This document shows positions 7,669-16,623 of a stretch of DNA of 44,388 nt, piece by piece. This DNA comes from Gammaproteobacteria bacterium (GTDB lineage Bacteria; Pseudomonadota; Gammaproteobacteria; Steroidobacterales; JABDLF01), in contig JABDLF010000003.1 of assembly GCA_013003115.1 (NCBI GenBank), positions 1 to 44,388 of the forward strand. Direction: 5' to 3'. Under the pieces are notes generated by a model. It was not told where the DNA came from, did no database searches, and was given only the letters and a program-made list of their open reading frames with translations. The first letter of the stretch is position 1. Each line of letters starts with the position of its first letter. The position numbers and the translations under genes were made by a program.

Positions 7669-8546
7669 TGGCCTACGCCTTCTTCACAAAGGCTGAAGCT
7701 GCGATTGAGGAAGAATTCGAGGCTTCCCCGATCTGTTACCTGTACAGCCCATTTATCGGCACGCTCCGCCAATTTCTTTAACGCAAGAGATGACCACGCG
7801 CCGGGAAAGGTCTGCAGCACCGGGCTCTGTTGCTGCACTGATCGCAACAAATACTCGTCGAAGGGGATGCTGCCCGCATGGTCAAGGGCCACGTCCAGAA
7901 ACCTGGTGGCGACCCGCGAAAACTTCTCGAACAGATCGGCGCCGTGGCCGGCGCGTCGGCCCAGGTTGGTGACAACCCGAAATCTCTTTATTCCATGCTG
8001 CCGGTTCAACACCTTGATCAGCGCGTAAGCATCGGTCATGGATGCCGGCTCGTCACACAGCACGACCAGAACTTCCTGCGCGGCCTGGGCAAACCTTACG
8101 ACGCTTGTGGACAGCCCCGCGGCGGTATCAAGAATGAGCACTTCGGGCGCACGCGGCAGGACATCAAACGCAGCGATCAGGCCCGCGACCTGCTGCTCGC
8201 CGATACGCGCGAGTTCCAGCTCACCCGATGCGGCCGGTATGAACGAGATGCCGGCGGGTCCTTCAAGGATCACATCCTCGAGACTGCACTGGCCCGCGAA
8301 GACCTGGGCCAGGTTGTGGCGCGGCTGCAGCCCGAGCATGACGTCAAGATTTGCCATGCCGAGATCAGCATCCATCAGCATCACGCGCCTGCCTCGCTGC
8401 GCCAGGCCCACTGCGAGGTTCGCAGCGATTGTGGTTTTGCCGACGCCGCCTTTGCCTCCCGTCACTGCGATGACCTTAACGGCGTTTGCGTTGTTTTGCA
8501 GTCGGAGGCCCTCTGCCTGGCCGTAGTTTGGTTCAGATAGTTGCAT
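7665..8546 (-). CDS. flhG: FlhG/FleN MinD-like ATPase controlling flagellar number
   Basis: A 293-residue ParA/MinD family ATPase. The deviant Walker A GGKGGVGKTT (residues 30-39) follows a short N-terminal helix reading QAEGLR (10-15). In characterised FlhG this helix carries the motif DQAxxLR that stimulates FlhF GTPase; here the Asp is replaced by Gly (YGQAEGLR). Further motifs are LMDADLGMANLDVMLGL and LILDTAAGLS. In P. aeruginosa FleN also restrains FleQ ATPase, keeping flagellar number at one. ATG 8546 is chosen because GAGGAGG lies upstream; a TTG six codons earlier overlaps that site. It overlaps the end of flhF by 14 bases. Confidence 0.95.
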   Translation of the reverse strand: MQLSEPNYGQAEGLRLQNNANAVKVIAVTGGKGGVGKTTIAANLAVGLAQRGRRVMLMDADLGMANLDVMLGLQPRHNLAQVFAGQCSLEDVILEGPAGISFIPAASGELELARIGEQQVAGLIAAFDVLPRAPEVLILDTAAGLSTSVVRFAQAAQEVLVVLCDEPASMTDAYALIKVLNRQHGIKRFRVVTNLGRRAGHGADLFEKFSRVATRFLDVALDHAGSIPFDEYLLRSVQQQSPVLQTFPGAWSSLALKKLAERADKWAVQVTDRGSLEFFLNRSFSLCEEGVGQ

Positions 8547-9687
8547 GGGTCTGTGCCTCCTCAAATTTTTCTGCCATGTAGTGCTCGCTCACCACGCGCT
8601 TGCTGGCTTTAAGTCGCTCAATCGCTACTTTCAGCAACCAGTCTTCCCTGCCCGCCGCGGGGTACATGTCTTCCGGCACGCGCTGGCCATTGCAAAGCCA
8701 GGCCAGCGGGAGTTCGCGATCGATGAGGGCAGAAATGGCGCCACCTAAACTTGCCGCTTCGTCGATCTTTGTCAGTACGCAGCCTTCGGGCTCGAGGCAG
8801 GCATAGGCGTCAATGGTCTCGAGCATCGCTTCGGACTGTGCATTGGCAGGTAAAGCCAGATAGGCGCGAACTGCTACAGAAGGATCCCGAAAGCAGGCAA
8901 TCTGTTCGGCGAACTGAGCGTCGCGATGTCCAATGCCCGCCGTATCGACAAGCACCAGCCGGGTGCGAGACAGGCTCGCCGTCGTTTTCTTGAGCTCTGC
9001 GCCGTCACTCGCGACGTAGACGGGGGCGCCCAGAATCTGGCCATAGGCCCTCAGCTGGTCGCGCGCCCCAACGCGGACGTTGTCGGCGCATATCAGTGCA
9101 AGACTGCCCCTGCCGTGCTCCAGCGTATGGCGGGCGGCCAAGCGCGCAACAGCCGTGGTTTTCCCTGCACCGGTCGGGCCGACCATGGCAACCACGCCGC
9201 TGGTCGCGAGCCCGGTCCTGGGCACAACTTTGAGGGCGTTTCTCAAATAGCGAAGCGGCGCCTGCCAGCTACCCTTGTAGTCGCTTATTTCCCCGGCTTC
9301 ACTGACAATCCTTGCAACCAGTTCGGGCGACAGACCAAGGCTCGAGAGATTGCGCATCGCCTGCGCCTGCAGCGGTGTCCGCCGCGTGCGGTCGTTCCAC
9401 GCAAGCTGCGAGAGCTGTGATTCCAGCAGACAGCGCATGGACTTCATCTCCTCGCGAAGGTCCTTCACGTCAGCGCGTTCCTGCCGAGCGTGATGGTCCG
9501 CAGGCAGGACCGCCGGCGGGGCCGGAAATACTTCCTCGGACTGCGTTTCATAATCCATGGCCGCGACGATCTCTACGCCTTCATCGGTCTGATGACTGGA
9601 TAGAATTACCGCATCGGCACCAAGCTCCTCGCGAATCCGGCGAATGGCCGTGCGCATGTCAGGCGCTGCATATCGTTTGATGTTCAT
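8533..9687 (-). CDS. flhF: FlhF signal-recognition-particle-type GTPase
   Basis: The 384-residue polar landmark GTPase directs flagellar assembly to the cell pole. The N-terminus MNIKRYAAPDMRTAIRRIREELGADAVILS is typical. A low-complexity B region (about 45-110) precedes the N domain and G domain. The G1 loop is GPTGAGKTT (170-178), with DTAGIGHRD and TKIDEA further on. ATG 9687 was preferred over a TTG two codons upstream; GAGGAT lies 5' of it. It lies 27 bp downstream of flhA, followed by flhG and fliA, the conserved flhA-flhF-flhG-fliA order of polar flagellates. Confidence 0.95.
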   Translation of the reverse strand: MNIKRYAAPDMRTAIRRIREELGADAVILSSHQTDEGVEIVAAMDYETQSEEVFPAPPAVLPADHHARQERADVKDLREEMKSMRCLLESQLSQLAWNDRTRRTPLQAQAMRNLSSLGLSPELVARIVSEAGEISDYKGSWQAPLRYLRNALKVVPRTGLATSGVVAMVGPTGAGKTTAVARLAARHTLEHGRGSLALICADNVRVGARDQLRAYGQILGAPVYVASDGAELKKTTASLSRTRLVLVDTAGIGHRDAQFAEQIACFRDPSVAVRAYLALPANAQSEAMLETIDAYACLEPEGCVLTKIDEAASLGGAISALIDRELPLAWLCNGQRVPEDMYPAAGREDWLLKVAIERLKASKRVVSEHYMAEKFEEAQTHATI

Positions 9688-9714
9688 GTTCAAATCATCC
9701 TCTTTGTCAGTGGG

Positions 9715-11796
9715 TCAGGCGCCCACAGATGCCACCATTCGCAACTTGCGGTTTTCCGGCATCTCGTTGTAAGCAAGCACGTTCAGTCCGGGAATACCCT
9801 GGCGCAGGAAACGCGACAGCCAGGGCCTCAGCGCCGGAGAAACGAGCAAAACCGACGGCTCACCGGCAATTTCTTGACGCCCCACGGCTTCGGTTAATTT
9901 CATATGAACGCTCTCTGCAAGGCCTGGCTCGATACCGCCGGCACCGCTGCCATCATCTTGTAAAGAGTCTTGCAAGATTCGTTCCAGATTCGGGTCGAGG
10001 GTCATCACCGGCACCTCGTCAACGTTGCCGGCAATGTTTTGCACGATGCTGCGACTCAGCGCGACGCGCACGGCCGCCACGAGTTCGCGAGGATTTTTGG
10101 TGTTCGCGCCGTGCTCTGCGAGGGTTTCACAGATGCGTCGCATGTTATGCACGGGGATGCCCTCGCGCAGCAGATCCTGGAGCACGCGAACGAGCACGCT
10201 CATGGGAATGATTTTCGGTACGAGTTCTTCAACAAGGCGCGGCACCGTGCGACCAAGCCGGTCGAGCAATTGCTGAGCCTCGCCGTGGCCGAGTAGCTCA
10301 TGGCCGTAGTCCCCAAGCACCTTGCTGAGATGGGTCGCAACTACGGTTGCCGGATCCACCACCGTGAAGCCGAGCGTCTGTGCATACTCCTTTTTCGCCG
10401 GCTCGATCCACAAGGCAGGCAGCCCGAAGGCAGGGTCCTTGACCGGCACGCCTTCAAGCTTGCCGGCCGCCTGCCCGGGATCAATGGCGAGCCAGCGATC
10501 TGGCTGGATTTCTGCCTCCGCAACCTTCGCGCCAAGCAGACTTATGGTGTAAACGGAGGGCGCAAGATCGAGGTTGTCGCGTATGTGCACCGGCGGCACC
10601 AGGAAACCGAAATCCTCGGATAGTTTTTTGCGGACGCCCTTTATTCGGCCGGTAAGTTCGCCGCCACGTTCCTTGTCCACTAAAGAGATGAGCCGGTAGC
10701 CCACTTCGAGTCCGATCGGATCTGCCTCGCCTACGTCGTCCCAGGTCAATTCGCGCAGCTCGCTGGATACCGGCTCCGCCGGAATCTCGGGCGGTTTCTC
10801 GGCGGCCCTCTCGCGCTTGCGCCGGGCAATAAGCCAGGCACCGCCACCGCAAACTCCGGCTAAAGCCAGGAAGGCCACGTTTGGCATGCCGGGAATCATG
10901 CCCAGCAACCCCAGCACGCCACCGGTTACGGCAAGCACGCGCGGCTCACCAAGCAGCTGTTCGGAAATCTCCGCGCCCATGTTCTGGCGACGGGACATGC
11001 GCGTTACGATGATGGCCACCGCGGTGGATAGCAGTAAAGACGGGACCTGCGCGACCAGGCCATCACCAATAGTAAGCAGCGTGTAGGTTCGCGCCGCATC
11101 CGCGAGCGCCATATCGTGCTGGGCGACACCAATGGCCAGGCCACCAAGGAGGTTAATAAAAAGGATGAGGATGCCCGCGATGGCATCGCCGCGGACAAAC
11201 TTGCTGGCGCCGTCCATGGAACCGTAAAAGTCGGCTTCGGCGCGCACTTCTTCGCGGCGCTCTGCGGCTTCCTCCTGACTCAGCACGCCGGCGTTGAGGT
11301 CTGCATCGATAGCCATTTGCTTGCCAGGCATGGAATCCAGCGTGAATCGCGCGGTGACTTCCGAAACGCGCCCGGCGCCTTTTGTAATCACAACGAAGTT
11401 AATGATCACCAGGATGGCAAAGACAATAATGCCGACGGCGTAGTTACCAGCGATAACAAATTCTCCAAACGCCTGGATTACCTTGCCTGCCGCCTCGGGG
11501 CCGGTGTGGCCATTAATGAGGACGACGCGGGTCGACGCGACGTTTAGTGCCAGGCGCAGCAAAGTGGCCGCCAGCAGTACGGTTGGGAACACGCCCAGGT
11601 CCAGCGGACGCATCACATAGATCACGGCGAGGATCACAACCATCGAAAGCGAGATGTTGAACGTGAACATGGCGTCCAGCATCAGCGGCGGTAACGGCAG
11701 CACCATCATGGCAATAACCATCAGCACCATCGCCGGCGCTGCCAGGCCCGCATGGCCAATTGCTGCCAAAGGTTTATTGATCACCGCTGCATTCAT
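9715..11796 (-). CDS. flhA: Flagellar type III export gate protein FlhA
   Basis: The 693-residue FlhA forms the nonameric export gate and cargo docking platform. The N-terminal half has about eight membrane helices (first about residues 20-60), with family signatures DLGVFPTVLLAATLLRLALN and DSMPGKQMAIDADLNAG. After a linker near residues 325-350, the cytoplasmic domain (about 355-690) contains VHIRDNLDLAPSVYTI and ends near LAYNEMP. Length and conservation are normal. It follows flhB by 29 bp and precedes flhF. Confidence 0.97.
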   Translation of the reverse strand: MNAAVINKPLAAIGHAGLAAPAMVLMVIAMMVLPLPPLMLDAMFTFNISLSMVVILAVIYVMRPLDLGVFPTVLLAATLLRLALNVASTRVVLINGHTGPEAAGKVIQAFGEFVIAGNYAVGIIVFAILVIINFVVITKGAGRVSEVTARFTLDSMPGKQMAIDADLNAGVLSQEEAAERREEVRAEADFYGSMDGASKFVRGDAIAGILILFINLLGGLAIGVAQHDMALADAARTYTLLTIGDGLVAQVPSLLLSTAVAIIVTRMSRRQNMGAEISEQLLGEPRVLAVTGGVLGLLGMIPGMPNVAFLALAGVCGGGAWLIARRKRERAAEKPPEIPAEPVSSELRELTWDDVGEADPIGLEVGYRLISLVDKERGGELTGRIKGVRKKLSEDFGFLVPPVHIRDNLDLAPSVYTISLLGAKVAEAEIQPDRWLAIDPGQAAGKLEGVPVKDPAFGLPALWIEPAKKEYAQTLGFTVVDPATVVATHLSKVLGDYGHELLGHGEAQQLLDRLGRTVPRLVEELVPKIIPMSVLVRVLQDLLREGIPVHNMRRICETLAEHGANTKNPRELVAAVRVALSRSIVQNIAGNVDEVPVMTLDPNLERILQDSLQDDGSGAGGIEPGLAESVHMKLTEAVGRQEIAGEPSVLLVSPALRPWLSRFLRQGIPGLNVLAYNEMPENRKLRMVASVGA

Positions 11797-11825
11797 TAAT
11801 TGCTCTCCACGGGCCGAGCTTTAGC

Positions 11826-12947
11826 TCAGCCTTCAGTTTCCTCGTCAATATTTATGCTCGGCCGCTCCGGCCACTCGCCGCCGCCGGCGACTTCACGAAG
11901 CTGGTAGATCCAGGTCAGAACCTGAGCGACAGCGGCGTAAAGGCGCGGCGGTATTTCGTCATTGATGTCCGCTGATCGGAAAAGTGCGCGCGCCAGGGGC
12001 GGCGCCTCGAACAGCGGCACGCCGTTCGTGTCTGCAATCTCACGAATTCGTGCAGCGACCTCGTCCACACCCTTGGCAATGACAACGGGTGCACGCATCA
12101 GCGCATCGTCATATTTCAGTGCGACGGCATAGTGCGTCGGGTTTGTGATCACGACGTCGGCAGTCGGAACGTCCAGCAGCATGCGCTGTCTCGCGCGTTC
12201 CTGCTGCAGCGCCCTCAGGCGGCTGCGCACCTCGGGCCGGCCGTCCGTATCTTTGAGTTCGTCCTTGACTTCCTGCAGCGTCATTTTCAGCTGCCGCTTG
12301 TGGTTCCAGAGCTGAAACGGCACGTCCACGGCGGCAATTAACACCAGCGAAGCACTCAAAATAAGTAGCGAACCACCCACCAGGCCAGCGGCCGTGTCGA
12401 GGGCCGGCCCGACCGGTCCGCTGCCCAGGGACAAGAGCTGGTCGGCAAGACCAAGCAGCAGCATGATTGCAACGCCCGTCACAACAAGCGCCTTGGCAAG
12501 CGCTTTCAGAAGCTCGACCAGCCCTTTCGCCCCAAAAATTCTCTTGAGGCCCTTAAGCGGCGACAGCTTGTCGAGCTTGGGGGCCATGGCCTTGACGCTG
12601 AAAGACCAGCCACCGGTCAGCGTCGGCGCAAGCACCGCAACCGCCAGCAGAACAATCAGAAGTGGCGCGATCACCTGCAGGCCACCACTGATGCCAAAGG
12701 CAAAAGCTTCAGTAAGGGCAGCCGAGTCCATGCCCGAAGTAACGGGAAAGCTCAGCCCTGCACGAAGCACTGCTGATAAATCCTCCAGCATGGCGCGCCC
12801 GGCGAGCAAACAGGTTGCCGCCCCGCAGACCATCACCAGCGCCGCCGTCAACTCGCGCGAGCGGGGCACCTGCCCCTTTTCCCGGGCATCCTTAAGACGC
12901 TTCGGTGTCGGTTGCTCTGTGCGCTCCTGCTGCGGCGTGTCGGACAT
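11826..12947 (-). CDS. flhB: Flagellar export switch protein FlhB
   Basis: The 373-residue substrate-specificity switch of the export apparatus. It has four membrane helices in residues about 33-215 and a C-terminal cytoplasmic domain containing the autocleavage motif NPTH at 269-272. Cleavage between N and P, together with FliK, switches export from hook to filament substrates. The N-terminal EQPTPKRLKDAREKGQVPRS is characteristic. The start lies two bases after the fliR stop. The C-terminus ends in a short acidic tail. Confidence 0.97.
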   Translation of the reverse strand: MSDTPQQERTEQPTPKRLKDAREKGQVPRSRELTAALVMVCGAATCLLAGRAMLEDLSAVLRAGLSFPVTSGMDSAALTEAFAFGISGGLQVIAPLLIVLLAVAVLAPTLTGGWSFSVKAMAPKLDKLSPLKGLKRIFGAKGLVELLKALAKALVVTGVAIMLLLGLADQLLSLGSGPVGPALDTAAGLVGGSLLILSASLVLIAAVDVPFQLWNHKRQLKMTLQEVKDELKDTDGRPEVRSRLRALQQERARQRMLLDVPTADVVITNPTHYAVALKYDDALMRAPVVIAKGVDEVAARIREIADTNGVPLFEAPPLARALFRSADINDEIPPRLYAAVAQVLTWIYQLREVAGGGEWPERPSINIDEETEG

Positions 12948-12949
12948 GC

Positions 12950-13735
12950 TCAGCCCCCTCCGGCAAGTTTGGCCGCAAGCGAAAGGGCGCTGGCGATCAG
13001 TTCGCCCAGAGCGGGCGCGCTATTCGTTATGCCAAAAGTCAGGATGCAGAAACCAATAACCATCGTGACGGGAAAGCCCACTGCAAAAAGGTTCATGCTG
13101 GGCGCCGCCCGACTCATGACACCGAAAGCAAGATTGACAATCAGTAAGGCAATAATTGCAGGCAGCGCGAGTTTGATTGCAGAGGCAAACATCGTCGAGC
13201 CAAACCCTACGACGGCCGCAGCGTTGGTACTCGCCAGCGAAATATTGCCGGCCGGGAGCAAGGTGAAGCTTTCGAACACAATGCGCAGAAGTGCAAGGTG
13301 CGCGTTGAGGGCAAGGAACAGCAAGGTCGCTACAATTAGATAGAACTGGCTGAGCACCGGCACGCTGCCCCGCGAAGGATCGACCATGGTGGCGAAGCCG
13401 AGCCCCATGCTCATTGCCACTGTCTGGCCGCCCACCACCACGGCGTCAAATATCATCTGCGTCACGAACCCCATCGCAATGCCGATAACGAGCTCGCGCG
13501 CGAGCGCGGGCAGAAGCATCAGCCCCAGCTCCTCGGGCGGGGCGGGCGGCGCGAACTGCAGCACGGCCGCGGTGAGCACGACAGCAAACACAATTCGAAC
13601 CGGCGCAGGCACAAACAACGCACCAAACACGGGCGCGACCATGCACACGCCCGTTATGCGTGCAAACGGCAAGAGCCCCATGGCTATCCAGGTGCTGAGT
13701 TCAGCGCCACCAATTTTTATGCCTGCTTCCAGCAT
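12950..13735 (-). CDS. fliR: Flagellar export protein FliR
   Basis: A 261-residue polytopic inner-membrane protein with about six hydrophobic helices. It is part of the FliP5Q4R1 export gate. Recognisable stretches are FARITGVCMVAPVFG, FVTQMIFDAVVVGGQ and GLGFATMVDPSRG. It sits five bases after fliQ and two bases before flhB, in the conserved PQR-flhB order. Length is normal for the family. Confidence 0.96.
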   Translation of the reverse strand: MLEAGIKIGGAELSTWIAMGLLPFARITGVCMVAPVFGALFVPAPVRIVFAVVLTAAVLQFAPPAPPEELGLMLLPALARELVIGIAMGFVTQMIFDAVVVGGQTVAMSMGLGFATMVDPSRGSVPVLSQFYLIVATLLFLALNAHLALLRIVFESFTLLPAGNISLASTNAAAVVGFGSTMFASAIKLALPAIIALLIVNLAFGVMSRAAPSMNLFAVGFPVTMVIGFCILTFGITNSAPALGELIASALSLAAKLAGGG

Positions 13736-13740
13736 GTCCG

Positions 13741-14010
13741 CTACCCGAGCAGGCTCGGAATACTCTCAAAATGGTTGCGCGTATAGGTCATGATCAGGTC
13801 CAGCATCCACGGCCCGGCGACGGCGAGCACCAAAACCAACACGATTAACTTGGGAATAAATGAGAGCGTCATTTCGTTAATCTGAGTGGCCGCCTGAAAC
13901 ATGCCAATAAACAGGCCCGTTGCGAGCGCCATCAAAAGCATCGGCGCAGCGAGCAAAGTGGTAACCCAGAGGGCGTCGCGAGCGATGGTCATAACGGTAT
14001 CCGGCGTCAT
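13741..14010 (-). CDS. fliQ: Flagellar export protein FliQ
   Basis: An 89-residue two-helix membrane protein of the export gate. It begins MTPDTVMTIARDALWVTTLLAAP, and the conserved GLFIGMFQAATQINEMTLSF joins the two hydrophobic helices (about residues 15-37 and 50-75). It lies 10 bp after fliP and 5 bp before fliR. Confidence 0.96.
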   Translation of the reverse strand: MTPDTVMTIARDALWVTTLLAAPMLLMALATGLFIGMFQAATQINEMTLSFIPKLIVLVLVLAVAGPWMLDLIMTYTRNHFESIPSLLG

Positions 14011-14020
14011 TAGATTTCCC

Positions 14021-14776
14021 TCAGCTCACGAAATAGCTCGAGGCCAGCATCCCGATGATCAGGCCCCAGCCGTCGACCAGCACGAACAGCATGATCTTGA
14101 AGGGAAGTGATATGAGCATGGGGGACAGCATCATCATGCCCATGGACATGAGCACGCTCGCCACCACCAGGTCGATAATCACGAAGGGGATGAAGACCAG
14201 GAATCCGATCTGAAACGCCGTCTTCAGCTCGCTTGTCAGAAAACTCGGCACCAGCACTGAAAACGGTACTGCTTCGGGCGATTCGTAACCTTTGGTTTCG
14301 CCCGACAGTTCCGCAAACATGGCGAGATCGGTCTCCCGTACCTGCCCCGTCATAAAGCGACGCAGCGGCCTGGCCACTTCCTTAACAGCGTCAGTGATTT
14401 CCATGCTGCCAGCGAGGTATGGTTGAACGCCGGCCGAGTAGGATTCGCTCAGTACCGGCTGCATCACAAACAGGCTCAGGAACAGGGCGAGTCCTATCAG
14501 CACCTGATTCGGGGGCGTTTGCGGTGTTCCGAGCGCCTGACGGAAGATCGCGAGTACGATAATAATGCGCGTGAAGGACGTCATTGCCAGCACCAGCGAC
14601 GGTAAAACCGTCAGCACGGTCATAAACAGCATGACTTGCAATGACAGTGACCAGGTGCGCGATCCGTCCGCCTCCTCCATAACCGTTACAGAGGGCAGGC
14701 CCGTCTCAGCCAGGCTCAGACCTGGCCAGAGGAACATCGCCAGAAACGGGGCGAGAATGCGAACAACGCGCATCAT
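14021..14776 (-). CDS. fliP: Flagellar export protein FliP
   Basis: The 251-residue FliP is the main pore subunit of the flagellar export gate. It has a cleavable signal peptide (MMRVVRILAPFLAMFLWPGL, cut probably after SLA) and four later membrane helices. Family signatures include FTRIIIVLAIFRQALGTPQTPPNQ and the GMLASSYF end. The frame stays open far upstream, but that part overlaps fliO and is not FliP-like. The ATG at 14776 overlaps the fliO stop as ATGA; a second ATG follows immediately at 14773. Confidence 0.95.
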   Translation of the reverse strand: MMRVVRILAPFLAMFLWPGLSLAETGLPSVTVMEEADGSRTWSLSLQVMLFMTVLTVLPSLVLAMTSFTRIIIVLAIFRQALGTPQTPPNQVLIGLALFLSLFVMQPVLSESYSAGVQPYLAGSMEITDAVKEVARPLRRFMTGQVRETDLAMFAELSGETKGYESPEAVPFSVLVPSFLTSELKTAFQIGFLVFIPFVIIDLVVASVLMSMGMMMLSPMLISLPFKIMLFVLVDGWGLIIGMLASSYFVS

Positions 14777-15192
14777 TTTTGGCGCCCTGCGATGGCCGCG
14801 CGCAGCTTGCCGGCAAAGTCTGAATATTTTTCTGCACCGCGCATGCCGGCGTTTGACCCGAGGGAATCGGGCAGTGGCTCGTTGAGTACATGCAGCGTTT
14901 GCATATGCCCCGGGCCCATACCAACCAGGAGTTGCTGATCGCCGACCTGTAACAGCACAATACGTTCCCGTGTGCCCACGGCCAGCGCGGTAACGACCTT
15001 GATGCCACCGGCCGAAGAAGCAGCCCCCGGCATACGCAAGCGGCGCAGCCCCCATGCCAGCGCGATAATAAGTACGACGATTCCGGCAAGACTGATCGCT
15101 ACGTCGCCGACAGCCGGCCCCGGAACAACGCTGTCTGCCGCCCGGACCGCTCCCGGCAGCAGCATCGTGATTGTGTAAGCTGCGCGCTGCAT
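14773..15192 (-). CDS. fliO: Flagellar protein FliO
   Basis: A 139-residue FliO, an assembly factor for the FliP ring. It shows a short hydrophobic N-terminus, one transmembrane helix (about residues 28-48, VAISLAGIVVLIIALAWGL) and a cytoplasmic domain with VVTALAVGTRERIVLLQVGDQ and LLVGMGPGHMQTLHVL. Poor overall conservation is normal for FliO. It starts 7 bp after the fliN stop and overlaps fliP by four bases. Confidence 0.93.
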   Translation of the reverse strand: MQRAAYTITMLLPGAVRAADSVVPGPAVGDVAISLAGIVVLIIALAWGLRRLRMPGAASSAGGIKVVTALAVGTRERIVLLQVGDQQLLVGMGPGHMQTLHVLNEPLPDSLGSNAGMRGAEKYSDFAGKLRAAIAGRQK

Positions 15193-15199
15193 GATCAGC

Positions 15200-15607
15200 C
15201 TAGCGAAGCTTGCGCACGCGCTCGGCAGGGCTCACAACATCTGTCAGGCGAATGCCAAACTTGTCATTGACCACGACAATCTCGCCATGAGCGATCAGCG
15301 TGCCATTCACCAGCACGTCCAGCGGCTCACCTGCGAGCCGGTCAAGCTCCACAACTGAACCCTGGCTCAACTGCAGGAGCTGGCCGACATTAATTTGCGA
15401 GCGTCCCACTTCCAGAGACAGGGTGACCGGCACGTCAAGGATGACATCGATCTGTTTTTCCGATCCTGGATTAGTCTTTTCCGGCGTCAGTTCATCAAAA
15501 CTCGCAGCCTGCGTCGCCGGAGGTGGCGTTGCCGCCTCGGGGGAGGCCGGCTGCTGGTCGGTCGCCGGTTGTCCAGTCTGCGTCTGTCCGACATCTGTAT
15601 CACTCAT
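15200..15607 (-). CDS. fliN: Flagellar motor switch protein FliN
   Basis: A 135-residue C-ring protein with one SpoA domain at about residues 50-130 (DVPVTLSLEVGRSQINVGQL, then NGTLIAHGEIVVVNDKFGIR). The first 45 residues are a Pro/Ala/Gln/Thr-rich flexible leader. FliN works with FliM and FliG in rotation and docks FliH. Its ATG overlaps the fliM stop by four bases (ATGA). Confidence 0.96.
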   Translation of the reverse strand: MSDTDVGQTQTGQPATDQQPASPEAATPPPATQAASFDELTPEKTNPGSEKQIDVILDVPVTLSLEVGRSQINVGQLLQLSQGSVVELDRLAGEPLDVLVNGTLIAHGEIVVVNDKFGIRLTDVVSPAERVRKLR

Positions 15608-16605
15608 GACATTGCTCTCCCTTTGTCAAACGACTCACCCGTCGCATGAATTACCTTTATTGCATTACGCCCGTTGGACACGCCGAACTTGCCGGCGAGA
15701 ACGGGGCTATCACCCGCATAGACTTTTGCCATTTCGGGCAGATCGATGGGAATTACGTCGCCCTCCTGCATCGACAGGAGGTCGCCAAGACAAATATTTG
15801 TCTCAGCCAGTACTGTGCGTAACGTGACGCTGGCGTTGCGCACATCATCGTGCAGCGCCGCGTTCCAATAGTCCTTGTTCTTGTCGCGCTCTCTCGGGCT
15901 GCCAACGTTGACAAGGTGCCTGACCGGGTCAACCATTGCGGACGGCAGCACGACATGAAACTCACCGCCATGGCCATTCAGTTCCATGCGAAAACGACTG
16001 ACGTATACCGGGTCCGCCGGCGCCGCGATCGCCGCAAACTGAGGATTGCTTTCCAGTCGCTCTGCAACAAAGTTCATTGCGCGGAATACCGACCATGCGT
16101 CCTGCATGTCGTTAAGAACACGATCAATGGTTGAGCGGCTTACCCGCAGTTCCGTTGGCGTAAACTCGCTGACATCGCCCTTGCGTTTAGCGCCGCCTGG
16201 TCCGCCGAAGTAGGCGTCAACCAGTTCAAAAAGCAGGTCCGCATCCATAGCAACCAGAAAGTTCGTGTCCTGATCTTCAGAACGAGCAATGCACAGGCTG
16301 GTTGGTCTCGGCAGCGACTCCGAATACTCGACCCATTTCTCCATGCGCACCGGTTCTCCGGTTACCGTGACCTCTCGGCGTAAAACCTTGAACAGACTGA
16401 TCTGCATCGCCGTTGCCAGGCGCTCGTTGACAGCCTCGAGTGCAGGGACTCGGCCGCGCACAATGCGATCCCAGTGAGTGACATCCAGCTCCGTCACGGC
16501 GCCGGGATCGGAGGTGGCAACCGGTGATGCTCCGCCCGCCGTCCGCTCAAGCAGGGCCTGCGACTCTTCCTCGGTCAGCACTGACTCGTTTTCTTTGTTG
16601 CTCAT
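15604..16605 (-). CDS. fliM: Flagellar motor switch protein FliM
   Basis: The 333-residue C-ring protein. The N-terminal LTEEESQALLER resembles the short conserved peptide that binds phospho-CheY in chemotactic species. A CheC-like middle domain (about 50-230, with ELRVSRSTIDRVLNDMQDAW) and a C-terminal SpoA domain (about 245-320) follow. Preservation of the N-terminal peptide hints that a CheY exists elsewhere in the genome, although no che gene lies in this window. It lies 18 bp after fliL. Confidence 0.96.
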   Translation of the reverse strand: MSNKENESVLTEEESQALLERTAGGASPVATSDPGAVTELDVTHWDRIVRGRVPALEAVNERLATAMQISLFKVLRREVTVTGEPVRMEKWVEYSESLPRPTSLCIARSEDQDTNFLVAMDADLLFELVDAYFGGPGGAKRKGDVSEFTPTELRVSRSTIDRVLNDMQDAWSVFRAMNFVAERLESNPQFAAIAAPADPVYVSRFRMELNGHGGEFHVVLPSAMVDPVRHLVNVGSPRERDKNKDYWNAALHDDVRNASVTLRTVLAETNICLGDLLSMQEGDVIPIDLPEMAKVYAGDSPVLAGKFGVSNGRNAIKVIHATGESFDKGRAMS

Positions 16606-16623
16606 GGAGTGCTTTTCGGGCCG

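Noticed and set aside
14777-15055. N-terminal extension of FliP
   Set aside because: The extension overlaps fliO and gives Cys/Arg-rich sequence unlike FliP; the signal peptide begins at 14776.
15291-15305. TGGCACG element inside fliN resembling a sigma-54 -24 box
   Set aside because: The -12 position reads TCGC and it lies inside coding sequence with no gene start at the right distance.
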